Assembly: GCA_900315695.1 (NCBI GenBank)
Contig: ONAE01000032.1
Span: 1 to 44,954, forward strand
Length of the DNA stretch: 44,954 nucleotides
Reading direction: 5' to 3'
Source: an uncultured Prevotella sp.
Lineage (GTDB): Bacteria > Bacteroidota > Bacteroidia > Bacteroidales > Bacteroidaceae
Part shown: piece after piece, positions 14,184 through 21,957 of the stretch
Numbering within the stretch: position 1 is the first letter of the stretch
Layout of the letters: each line of letters starts with the position of its first letter
Notes under the pieces: model-generated
Told to the model about the DNA's origin: nothing
Seen by the model: only the letters and a program-made list of their open reading frames with translations
Database searches by the model: none
Position numbers and translations under genes: made by a program

Positions 14184-14798
14184 GATCTCAGGGAAGATAG
14201 TCCAGTCCTCATTATCGTGGGGACAGAGGGTGTGGATGCCTAAGGACTGGGCGACTCTGACGTTGGTCTCGCTGTCGTCAATAAAGAGTGTTTCCTCTGG
14301 TAAGGCGTTCTGTCCTTCAAGCATCATCTGGAAAATCTTCGGTTCTGGTTTCATGACACCGCACTGAAAACTGAGATAAAGACGGTCGAAGTAGTAACTG
14401 AGCGGATGCCCATGTCCGTCAAATTCTGGACTCTCTGCCCACATCATCATAAAGGGGTTAGTATTCGAAAGCAGGCATACCTGATACCCTTTCTGACGCA
14501 GGCGGAGTATGGTATCGAGGTTCTTCTGGGGGAGATAGTCCACATACCCATGCCAGGCCTCGTAGCAGTCTTGCATGGAGACTTCCTTTCCTGTGAGCTG
14601 GCACATGGCGACGCGGAATTCCTCTATGGTGATGCGTCCTGACTCCAAGTCTTCAAACACACCTGTCTGGTGAAAGGCATCCAGACGCTGACTAGCATCC
14701 TTGACGCCAATCTTCTCAAAGGTTTTGATGGCGCCTTGAAGACTTAATGCCACCACCACACCTCCAAAGTCAAATGCGATATTTTTTACTTCTTTCAT
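14169..14798 (-). CDS. HAD-family hydrolase
   Basis: 209 residues of the HAD-IA (YihX/haloacid dehalogenase-like) group. Motif I reads FDFGGVVV (the nucleophile Asp in FDFGG), motif II LLSNTNP near 110, a conserved Lys in CGVMKPEPKIF near 155 and motif IV LFIDDSETNV near 180. Such enzymes usually dephosphorylate small metabolites; the substrate cannot be told. The ATG at 14798 was chosen because a -7 box (TATCTTTG, minus, 14809-14816) lies just 10 bases upstream. A longer frame to 14843 would start inside or above the promoter. Confidence 0.85.
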   Translation of the reverse strand: MKEVKNIAFDFGGVVVALSLQGAIKTFEKIGVKDASQRLDAFHQTGVFEDLESGRITIEEFRVAMCQLTGKEVSMQDCYEAWHGYVDYLPQKNLDTILRLRQKGYQVCLLSNTNPFMMMWAESPEFDGHGHPLSYYFDRLYLSFQCGVMKPEPKIFQMMLEGQNALPEETLFIDDSETNVRVAQSLGIHTLCPHDNEDWTIFPEIQQLL

Positions 14799-14808
14799 AA
14801 TTCTGTGG

Positions 14809-14816
14809 CAAAGATA
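14809..14816 (-). promoter_or_regulatory. -7 element of the HAD gene promoter
   Basis: TATCTTTG on the minus strand, only 10 bases before the ATG, so the transcript is nearly leaderless. It is divergent from the promoter at 14839-14868. Confidence 0.55.
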
Positions 14817-14838
14817 AGCATTTTTTTTAATAATGTGT

Positions 14839-14868
14839 AACAACGTATAGAAATAATTCGTATATTTG
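14839..14868 (+). promoter_or_regulatory. Promoter of the DUF1593-like operon, conserved 30-bp block (copy 3)
   Basis: TATATTTG at 14861-14868 with AACAACGTATAGAAAT exactly 22 bases upstream, as before ald and the YARHG gene. Confidence 0.6.
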
Positions 14869-14891
14869 CACCAAGAAATCTGATTTGTAGC

Positions 14892-16307
14892 ATGAAACAG
14901 AAGATACTTTTATCAGCAGTCTTGATGTGGACTGTCGTGATATCATTTGCGATGGTGGGGCAGGTGAAGGCTGATGAAGGCTTGAAACCACGACTCGTGG
15001 TGTGTACGGATATTGCACCAGCTGATGTGGAGCCAGACGACATGGAGTCGATGGTGAGGCTGATGACGTATGCTGACTGTTTTGAGATAGAAGCACTCAT
15101 TACTTCTGTTGGATGGAACTGTGACCCGTATCCGACGGAGTGGGCTCAATATCTGCAACGGGTGATTGAGGCTTATCGGCAGGATGTGAGGAATCTGATG
15201 AAACGATCCGATCAACACGATTTCCTACCGATGGATCAAGAGAACTGCTCTCAGAAGTTAGGCTACTGGCCCAGTGCAGACTATCTGAAGAGCCGTGCAG
15301 TGATGGGTAGTCAGCGAGGTGGTATCAAAGTGATAGGCGAAAGCAACGATTCACCAGGCAGCGACTTGCTGATCCGTTTGGCTGATGAGGCTGATGAACG
15401 TCCTATCTATGTAGCGGCATGGGGTGGTGCGAACACGTTGGCACAGGCTATCTGGCGCGTGAAGCAGACCAGGTCGGCAGAAGAACTGAAACGTTTCGTG
15501 AGTAAGTTCCGTATCTATACTATCACTGATCAGGACATGCAGTACAATATGCGAATGGATCGTGCCTATAGTTCCCATCAATGGTTAAGAAAGGAGTTTG
15601 CTGATGATCTGCAGTTTATCTGGGATGAAGGCACTTGGCAGGAGCAGTGTGAACTGGGTAAACGGAGTTGGCAGCTGCACGCCAGCCATATTCAGGGAAA
15701 AGGTGCTTTGGGCAAGGAATATCCTGATTACAAATGGGGTGTGGAAGGCGATACGCCCAGCTTCCTCTATGTGATGCCTAATGGTCTGAATGATCCAGAA
15801 GATCCTTATCAGGCAGGTTGGGCAGGTTATCATGAACGTGGACTTTGTCCTGACTCATTGACAACAGCTTGGACCAGTTGGGAGGAGCCTGTACGCAGTA
15901 TCAGCATCGGTTATAAGAAACGATTCTATCCTGACGAGTTGAACGATTTCATAGCCCGTATGCAATGGGCAGACGAAGGACAGGGAAATCGGAATCCGCG
16001 AATCGTCATCGGTTCTGAAGAAAAAGGACTTTCACCTATTTTTATAAAGGCGAAAGCTGGTGATACCATTCAACTCGATGCTTCGAGAAGTGAAGATCCA
16101 GACGGTGACGCCTTGACTTTCCTCTGGTGGTTACAGCCAGAGATTGAAAAGGGTAAAGTACAGATATTGAGTCCTACGACTCCCGCTACGACAGTTAAGA
16201 TTCCCAGTGATGCTCAGGGACAAACCTATCATCTGATATGTGAGGTTCACGACAACGGCCCTTATCATCTGGTTTCCTATCGTCGTATCTGCCTAAAGGT
16301 TGAGTAA
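14892..16307 (+). CDS. Secreted Sde182/DUF1593-like protein with nucleoside-hydrolase-like domain
   Basis: 471 residues. An N-terminal signal peptide (MKQKILLSAVLMWTVVISFA) is followed by a nucleoside-hydrolase-like domain: VVCTDIAPADVEPDDMESMVRL near 35-55 is the acidic metal-binding motif, and YVAAWGGANTLAQAIW near 175 is also typical. The C-terminal third (from about 375) is a beta-sandwich with DASRSEDPDGDALTFLWW, as in the second domain of cellulose-binding Sde182. The family occurs in polysaccharide degraders; its substrate is unclear. It heads an operon with a cation transporter and another secreted protein. Its promoter and signal-peptide DNA nearly duplicate those of the YARHG gene. 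Confidence 0.8.
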   Translation: MKQKILLSAVLMWTVVISFAMVGQVKADEGLKPRLVVCTDIAPADVEPDDMESMVRLMTYADCFEIEALITSVGWNCDPYPTEWAQYLQRVIEAYRQDVRNLMKRSDQHDFLPMDQENCSQKLGYWPSADYLKSRAVMGSQRGGIKVIGESNDSPGSDLLIRLADEADERPIYVAAWGGANTLAQAIWRVKQTRSAEELKRFVSKFRIYTITDQDMQYNMRMDRAYSSHQWLRKEFADDLQFIWDEGTWQEQCELGKRSWQLHASHIQGKGALGKEYPDYKWGVEGDTPSFLYVMPNGLNDPEDPYQAGWAGYHERGLCPDSLTTAWTSWEEPVRSISIGYKKRFYPDELNDFIARMQWADEGQGNRNPRIVIGSEEKGLSPIFIKAKAGDTIQLDASRSEDPDGDALTFLWWLQPEIEKGKVQILSPTTPATTVKIPSDAQGQTYHLICEVHDNGPYHLVSYRRICLKVE

Positions 16308-16317
16308 TCATTTGCGG

Positions 16318-17232
16318 ATGGAAAGGAATCAAGAGATCTATAAGGTGACTCTGGTGGGTGGAGTCGTTAACGTGGTGCTGCTGCTTTTTAAGTTTGTGGC
16401 AGGCATCGTGGGACATAGTGCTGCGATGGTGGCAGATGCTGTCCACTCGTTGTCGGATTTCGTGACGGATGTGATCGTATTGGTGTTCGTCCATATCAGC
16501 AGTAAGCCCCAGGACAGATCTCATGAGTATGGGCATGGCAAGTACGAGACTTTGGCGATGACGCTGATTGGTGTGGCACTACTTGTTGTGGCTATCGGCA
16601 TCCTGTATAACGGGGCTACGAAGATCTATGCCTGGACGAACGGGGAGCAGTTGAAGGAGCCTGGTATGTTGGCACTGTGGGCGGCTCTGTTGTCTGTGCT
16701 GCTGAAAGAGGGCGTGTATCAGTATTCGATGATGAAAGCCCGTCAGCTGAAATCTCAGGTGGTAGCTGCCAATGCGTGGCATCATCGCAGTGATGCGCTC
16801 TCATCCATCGGAACGGCAGCAGGTATCGGTGGCGCCATCTTCTTAGGACAGCGCTGGACGGTACTTGACCCGATTGCCTCAGTGGTGGTAGGCGCATTTA
16901 TCGTGAAAGTGGCTGTTGATCTGTTGAGTAACGGTGTCAGTGACCTGATGGAACACTCCTTGCCAGAAGAAGTAGAGAATGAGATGCTCAGGATCGTGGG
17001 CGAATTGCCAGGCGTGACTTATCCTCATGATTTGCACACACGCAGAATCGGCAATCACTATGCCATAGAACTGCATATCCTGATGGATGGCGACATCACT
17101 TTACAGGAAGCCCACGACAAAGCCTCGGAAGTAGAGGATTTGCTACGGGCCCGTTATGGTAAGGAAACTCATGTGGCAGTGCATGTAGAACCTAAGGAAA
17201 TTATATCACAAAATTTAAATAACCAACCCTAA
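16318..17232 (+). CDS. Cation diffusion facilitator transporter
   Basis: 304 residues with the CDF plan: about six membrane segments in the first 210 residues and a cytoplasmic C-terminal domain. Metal-site motifs are clear: HSLSDFVTD in segment 2 (H-x-x-x-D) and HHRSDALSS in segment 5, plus YGHGKYET after segment 2. Such proteins export Zn, Fe, Mn or Co using the proton gradient; the metal is not predictable here. I use the ATG at 16318. An upstream TTG at 16300 would overlap the previous stop and adds nothing to the family match. Spacing of 10 bp to the previous gene and 13 bp to the next indicates an operon. Confidence 0.92.
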   Translation: MERNQEIYKVTLVGGVVNVVLLLFKFVAGIVGHSAAMVADAVHSLSDFVTDVIVLVFVHISSKPQDRSHEYGHGKYETLAMTLIGVALLVVAIGILYNGATKIYAWTNGEQLKEPGMLALWAALLSVLLKEGVYQYSMMKARQLKSQVVAANAWHHRSDALSSIGTAAGIGGAIFLGQRWTVLDPIASVVVGAFIVKVAVDLLSNGVSDLMEHSLPEEVENEMLRIVGELPGVTYPHDLHTRRIGNHYAIELHILMDGDITLQEAHDKASEVEDLLRARYGKETHVAVHVEPKEIISQNLNNQP

Positions 17233-17245
17233 AACATTTTTATTT

Positions 17246-19066
17246 ATGAAGAAACATTCATTACTTAGAAGTGCGCTTTGCATGATGGTATGCTTCTTGC
17301 TGCCTTTTTCAGCCGAAGCCAAACATGACCATTTCAAAGTCTCTGTCTATGTGCGTGCCGCAGAGGTGCAGAAGATGAAGGATACCCAGTGGCTTGAATC
17401 ATCTTGGGCCACCATCTCGAGTCAGTTGGATGTGGATAAGATCTACTTGGAGACACATCGTGACATGCTGATTGTAGATGATGCAACGCTTGAGAAAGCC
17501 AAGAAGTTCTTCTTGAAACAAGGCATCGAGGTGGCTGGTGGTATTACTTTTACCATTGACGAGAGCAATGAGTTTGAGACATTCTGCTATTCTGACCCAG
17601 AGCATCGGAAGATGGTACAGAAGATTGCCGAGACGACAGCGAGGCATTTCGATGAGTTCCTGCTCGACGACTTTTTCTTCACCAGTTGTAAGAGTCCTGT
17701 TGAGGTTAAAGCCAAAGGTAATAAGACCTGGACGCAGTATCGTCTGGAGCTGATGAACGACGCAGGTAAGAATCTGGTGGTAGGTCCTGCAAAGGCTGTG
17801 AATCCGAAGGTGAAGGTGATCATCAAATACCCCAACTGGTATGACCATTTCCAAGGGCTCGGCTTTAATCTGGAGTATGGACCCAAGATCTTTGATGGCA
17901 TCTGGACAGGTACTGAGACGCGTGATCCTGCCAGTGCGCAGCATCTTCAGAACTATCTGAGTTATAATATCATCCGCTATTTCGAGAATCTGCGTCCTGG
18001 TTATAATGGTGGTGGATGGGTAGATGCAGGTGGTATCCAGATGGGTATGGACCGCTATGCGGAGCAGTTGCATCTGACGGCTATCGCCAAAGCGCGTGAC
18101 GTGATGCTGTTTGCCTATCATCAGTTACTGGAAGTACCCATGAACGATCGTTTCCGTACACCTTGGCAGGATATGGGTACCAGTTGGAACTATGACGAGA
18201 TGAAAGCACCGTTTAAGAATGGAAACAAGATGGTGACTCCCACAACGATGGCCCGTATCGCCGGCATCAAATCATACAAACCCTTCCATGCCCTTGGTGA
18301 GGACTTCCTGCAGAACTATTTAGGTATGATCGGCTTGCCAATGGATATGTATTCCACCTTTGCCAACGATCAGAAGATTGTCTTGCTGACAGAACAGGCT
18401 GCCGGCGATAAGGACATCATGACGAAGATAAAGGCGCAGTTGCAGAGTGGGAGAGATGTCATCATCACCAGCGGACTGCTGAAGGCTATCCCAGAGAAGA
18501 TTGCAGAGGTGTGTGAGTTGCGTTGCTCTGACTTGAAGGCTTTTGTGAATGATTTCGGCAGATACGGACAGAGCGGTCGGGAGATATTGATCCCACAGGT
18601 GCGCTATCAGACCAATGATAGCTGGGAGGTTGTCAGTGCAGGTCGCCCTCTGACAGGTGGTGTCTCAGGCTTCCCCATCCTGCATAAGGCGAAATATACT
18701 GGTGCCTATCTCTATGTGCTGACGATTCCTGATGATATGGGACAGCTTTATGACTATCCGGCAGCTGCGCTGACAGAGATCCGTCGCGTGATGAGCCAGG
18801 ATCTGGATTTCTATCTTGACGGACCGTCGAAGGTGAGTCTTTTCCTTTATGACAACCACACCCTGATTGTTGAGAACTTCAACGATGAGCCAGTAGATGT
18901 AAAACTGGTTTGTGAGCCCAATAGCTTCAAGCTGCTGAAGAACCTTGAGGATAAGAGCACCGTTGAAGGAAAGCTGGAAGACTACTGGGTAGGCTGGCAC
19001 AAAAAGAGCGCCACGAAGTTTGCCGTTTCCCTGAAACCGCATTCCTACATGGCGTTCAGCTACTGA
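17246..19066 (+). CDS. Large secreted protein, possibly a TIM-barrel glycoside hydrolase
   Basis: 606 residues with a signal peptide (MKKHSLLRSALCMMVCFLLPFSAEA). The N-terminal 350 residues look like a (beta/alpha)8 barrel: VSVYVRAAEVQ, GIEVAGGITFTID, FDEFLLDDFFFTSC near 135-150 and VKVIIKYPNWYDHF near 190. The acidic pair in FLLDDFF sits where barrel hydrolases often carry catalytic acids. The C-terminal part has a Rossmann-like region (VLLTEQAAGDKDIM) and a beta domain, recalling the trimerisation and sandwich domains of beta-galactosidases. I do not recognise a named GH family. It is the last gene of the operon and converges with tex 6 bp later. Confidence 0.6.
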   Translation: MKKHSLLRSALCMMVCFLLPFSAEAKHDHFKVSVYVRAAEVQKMKDTQWLESSWATISSQLDVDKIYLETHRDMLIVDDATLEKAKKFFLKQGIEVAGGITFTIDESNEFETFCYSDPEHRKMVQKIAETTARHFDEFLLDDFFFTSCKSPVEVKAKGNKTWTQYRLELMNDAGKNLVVGPAKAVNPKVKVIIKYPNWYDHFQGLGFNLEYGPKIFDGIWTGTETRDPASAQHLQNYLSYNIIRYFENLRPGYNGGGWVDAGGIQMGMDRYAEQLHLTAIAKARDVMLFAYHQLLEVPMNDRFRTPWQDMGTSWNYDEMKAPFKNGNKMVTPTTMARIAGIKSYKPFHALGEDFLQNYLGMIGLPMDMYSTFANDQKIVLLTEQAAGDKDIMTKIKAQLQSGRDVIITSGLLKAIPEKIAEVCELRCSDLKAFVNDFGRYGQSGREILIPQVRYQTNDSWEVVSAGRPLTGGVSGFPILHKAKYTGAYLYVLTIPDDMGQLYDYPAAALTEIRRVMSQDLDFYLDGPSKVSLFLYDNHTLIVENFNDEPVDVKLVCEPNSFKLLKNLEDKSTVEGKLEDYWVGWHKKSATKFAVSLKPHSYMAFSY

Positions 19067-19072
19067 GATATC

Positions 19073-21244
19073 CTAGATGCCCTTTAATGAGAGGGAAATA
19101 CGATTCCGCCTGCGGTCAACCTCTATGACGCGGACTCGCAGGTGCTGATGAAGTTTCACCACATCTGTCGGATGGGCAATTCGACGATTGGCCATCTGAG
19201 AGATGTGGATGAGACCATCCTGATGGACACCGATATCCACAAAGGCACCAAAGTTGGTGATGTTGGTAACGATGCCAGGCAGAATCATTCCTTCTACCAG
19301 ATCATCGACGGTAGAGACATTCTTATCAAACTCAAATTCCTCAATCTGTTCACGGGGGTCGCGTCCAGGCTTCTCCAGTTCCTGCATGATATCCGTCAGG
19401 GTAGGGATGCCCACTTCAGCAGTGACATAGCGCTTGATGTCTATCGCCTCGCGCTTCTCCTTATTATTAATAAGGTCGGCAACGGAACATCCCTGATCCT
19501 TCGCCATCTGTTCGACAACAGGATAGCTCTCTGGATGAACGGCAGAGTTGTCGAGGGGATTCTTGGCTTCAGGGATACGCAAGAAGCCTGCACACTGCTG
19601 GAAGGCAGAAGGTCCTAAACGTGGCACCTTTTTCAGTTGGGCTCGTGAGGTGAAGCCCCCGTTCTCACGACGATAATCCACAATGTTCTTGGCAAGGGTT
19701 GGTCCTAAGCCGCTGACATACATCAGCAGATGCTGTGAAGCTGTATTAAGATTCACACCCACGAGGTTCACACAGCTCTCTACGGTCTGATCGAGCGAGT
19801 GTTTGAGTAGCGTCTGATCCACATCGTGCTGATACTGACCTACACCGATGCTCTTGGGATCGATCTTCACCAGTTCGGCAAGAGGATCCATCAGACGACG
19901 TCCTATTGAGACAGCACCACGAACCGTCACATCCTCATCAGGAAACTCTTCGCGGGCAATCTTCGAGGCAGAATAGACAGAGGCGCCATCCTCGCTGACG
20001 ACAAAGACCTGTGGCTTGGGCAACTCATCCTTTTTCTTGGTGTCGATATTATAGCGGCCTGCCAGCACATCCTTGATAAAATTGTTGGTCTCACGGCTGG
20101 CAGTGCCATTGCCGATGGAGATGGCTTCAATCTGGTATTTATGAATCATCTTCTGAATGGCAACAGCCGACTCCGTACGCTTGTTTACTGGCGGATGGGG
20201 GAAGATGGCGTCGTGATGCAGCAGATTACCCTGTGCATCGAGACAGACCACCTTACATCCTGTACGGAAACCAGGGTCGATGCCCATCACCCGTTTCTGC
20301 CCAAGAGGTGCTCCCAACAGCAGCTGGCGCAGATTCTCCGCAAAGACGCGTATCGCCTCTTCATCGGCACGTTCCTTACTGAGAGCAGCAAACTCTGTCT
20401 CAATGGCAGGCTTGAGCAATCGCTTGTAACCATCATCGATGGCCTCTGCCACCAGTTTTCCACAAGGGGTATTTCCATAGACATAATGGCGCTTCAGACG
20501 ATCTGATGCTTCCTCATCATCAGGTGAGATGCTGATACGTAAGATGCCTTCACTCTCTCCACGACGCATCGCCAGCAGACGATGAGAGGAACAGCGTTTC
20601 AGAGGTTCCTGCCAGTCGAAATAGTCGCTAAACTTTGCTGCCTCATCACTGTCGGCCTTTGCCTTGACAACTTTTGAGGAGATGATAGCCTGACGGGCAA
20701 AGGCATTACGTAGCTGCTGACGACTGCGCTCATCTTCACTCACCGTCTCGGCAATGATATCCTGAGCACCTTTGATAGCCGTCTCAACATCTTTTACATC
20801 GCCTTTGATAAATCGTTCTGCAGCACGCTCAGGATCCCGTTCGCGCTGTAGAAGGAGTAGCTGTGCAAGGGGTTCCAATCCCTGTTCGCGAGCCACTTGG
20901 GCCCGTGTGCGTCGCTTCGGCTTATAGGGCAGATAGATATCTTCCAGTTCTGTAGCATCCCAACAGTCTTCGATACGCTTCTGCAGCTCTGGTGTCATCT
21001 TTCCCAAATCCGTAATGGTCTTGACTACCGTCTCCTTTCGTTTCTGAATCTCCTTCAGTTTGTCGAAACGATCGCTGATAGCCGTAATCTGCACCTCGTC
21101 GAGTCCGCCAGTCCTTTCTTTTCGATAACGTGAGATGAAAGGAATCGTACAGCCCTCCTCAAGCAAGGCAAGGGTGTTGGCAACGGTCCGCTCTTGCAGG
21201 TTAAGAGCGGCAGCAATCAGTCGTGCAAAGATATTCTTTTCCAT
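19073..21244 (-). CDS. tex: Tex-family RNA-binding protein
   Basis: 723 residues with the full Tex architecture. The N-terminal helical region carries IPFISRYRKERTGGLDEVQI near 35-55. The YqgF-like RNase H fold begins with VMGIDPGFRTGCKVVCLD near 320. The helix-hairpin-helix region shows YVSGLGPTLAKNIVDYR near 510. The C-terminal S1 domain (about 650-720) contains GIVTNITNFGAFVDIGVHQDGLIHISQ. Tex binds nucleic acid and affects transcription and stress resistance; the molecular role is not settled. A -7 box (minus, 21274-21281) lies 29 bases upstream. Confidence 0.95.
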   Translation of the reverse strand: MEKNIFARLIAAALNLQERTVANTLALLEEGCTIPFISRYRKERTGGLDEVQITAISDRFDKLKEIQKRKETVVKTITDLGKMTPELQKRIEDCWDATELEDIYLPYKPKRRTRAQVAREQGLEPLAQLLLLQRERDPERAAERFIKGDVKDVETAIKGAQDIIAETVSEDERSRQQLRNAFARQAIISSKVVKAKADSDEAAKFSDYFDWQEPLKRCSSHRLLAMRRGESEGILRISISPDDEEASDRLKRHYVYGNTPCGKLVAEAIDDGYKRLLKPAIETEFAALSKERADEEAIRVFAENLRQLLLGAPLGQKRVMGIDPGFRTGCKVVCLDAQGNLLHHDAIFPHPPVNKRTESAVAIQKMIHKYQIEAISIGNGTASRETNNFIKDVLAGRYNIDTKKKDELPKPQVFVVSEDGASVYSASKIAREEFPDEDVTVRGAVSIGRRLMDPLAELVKIDPKSIGVGQYQHDVDQTLLKHSLDQTVESCVNLVGVNLNTASQHLLMYVSGLGPTLAKNIVDYRRENGGFTSRAQLKKVPRLGPSAFQQCAGFLRIPEAKNPLDNSAVHPESYPVVEQMAKDQGCSVADLINNKEKREAIDIKRYVTAEVGIPTLTDIMQELEKPGRDPREQIEEFEFDKNVSTVDDLVEGMILPGIVTNITNFGAFVDIGVHQDGLIHISQMANRRIAHPTDVVKLHQHLRVRVIEVDRRRNRISLSLKGI

Positions 21245-21273
21245 AATCTAGGGTAAAAGCGTTAATTTGTGTG

Positions 21274-21281
21274 CAAAAATA
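21274..21281 (-). promoter_or_regulatory. tex: -7 element of the tex promoter
   Basis: TATTTTTG on the minus strand, divergent from the plus-strand box at 21304-21311. Confidence 0.5.
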
Positions 21282-21303
21282 ATGAAAATCCGCGAGAAAT
21301 GTG

Positions 21304-21311
21304 TAATTTTG
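21304..21311 (+). promoter_or_regulatory. -7 element of the LolA-like / ABC-F / M13 unit
   Basis: TAATTTTG, 22 bases before the ATG at 21334, followed by CACC as at many promoters in this window. Confidence 0.5.
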
Positions 21312-21333
21312 CACCCCAAAAATGACTTAAAGA

Positions 21334-21957
21334 ATGAGAAATAAGATTATTTTGATTGTCATGTTGATGTTCTCAACGCTCTGTTCTGTCCATGCCGACG
21401 AGACACCAAATTCCCGTCAGGCACGCCGTATTTTCAATCAGGCGTACCAGCAGGTGTTTGGCGAACAGGGTGCTACGTTGCATTATGACGTCAACATCAT
21501 CGGCCTCTATAAGACGAGCGGTACCATCTGGTATAAAGGCAAGAAAAGTAAGTTCGTAGATGCAAAGATTTATTCCTGGAATGACGGAACGACCATTTAT
21601 TCCGTTAAGAGGAACAAGAAGAAAAAGGAAGTTGATGTCAACAGTGCCCAGAACAACAAGTCGGACAAGTATTCTCGTAAGTTCAAGTTCGAACCCGAGA
21701 ACTTCGACTACAGTGTAGCAGAGGATAAGGATGGACTGATGCTGATACTGAAGGCCAAGAAAGGCAAGAAAGGAATTAAGGAAATTCATGCGCTGGTGGA
21801 GCGAAACACTTATCACCCCATCAGTCTGCGTGTGAAGGTGTCCATCATTTGGGCAACCGTCAAGATTTCAGACTTCCATACAGGAGGCATTACTGACGAG
21901 ATGCTGGAATTCCCCAAGGAACAGTATCGCGACTATAAATTCGTAGATAAGCGATGA
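21334..21957 (+). CDS. LolA-like periplasmic protein
   Basis: 207 residues with a signal peptide (MRNKIILIVMLMFSTLCSVHA). The mature part is a lysine-rich run of beta strands (LHYDVNIIGLYKTSGTIWYKG, FVDAKIYSWNDGTTIYSV, LVERNTYHPISLRVKV), which fits the half-barrel of LolA-like lipoprotein carriers found across Bacteroidetes. Those proteins chaperone lipids or lipoproteins to the outer membrane. Sequence support is moderate because the family is divergent. The stop overlaps the start of the ABC-F gene by 4 bp. Confidence 0.6.
   Translation: MRNKIILIVMLMFSTLCSVHADETPNSRQARRIFNQAYQQVFGEQGATLHYDVNIIGLYKTSGTIWYKGKKSKFVDAKIYSWNDGTTIYSVKRNKKKKEVDVNSAQNNKSDKYSRKFKFEPENFDYSVAEDKDGLMLILKAKKGKKGIKEIHALVERNTYHPISLRVKVSIIWATVKISDFHTGGITDEMLEFPKEQYRDYKFVDKR

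Noticed and set aside
16300-16317. TTG start for the CDF transporter
   Set aside because: It overlaps the previous stop codon and gives residues outside the family; the ATG at 16318 fits better.
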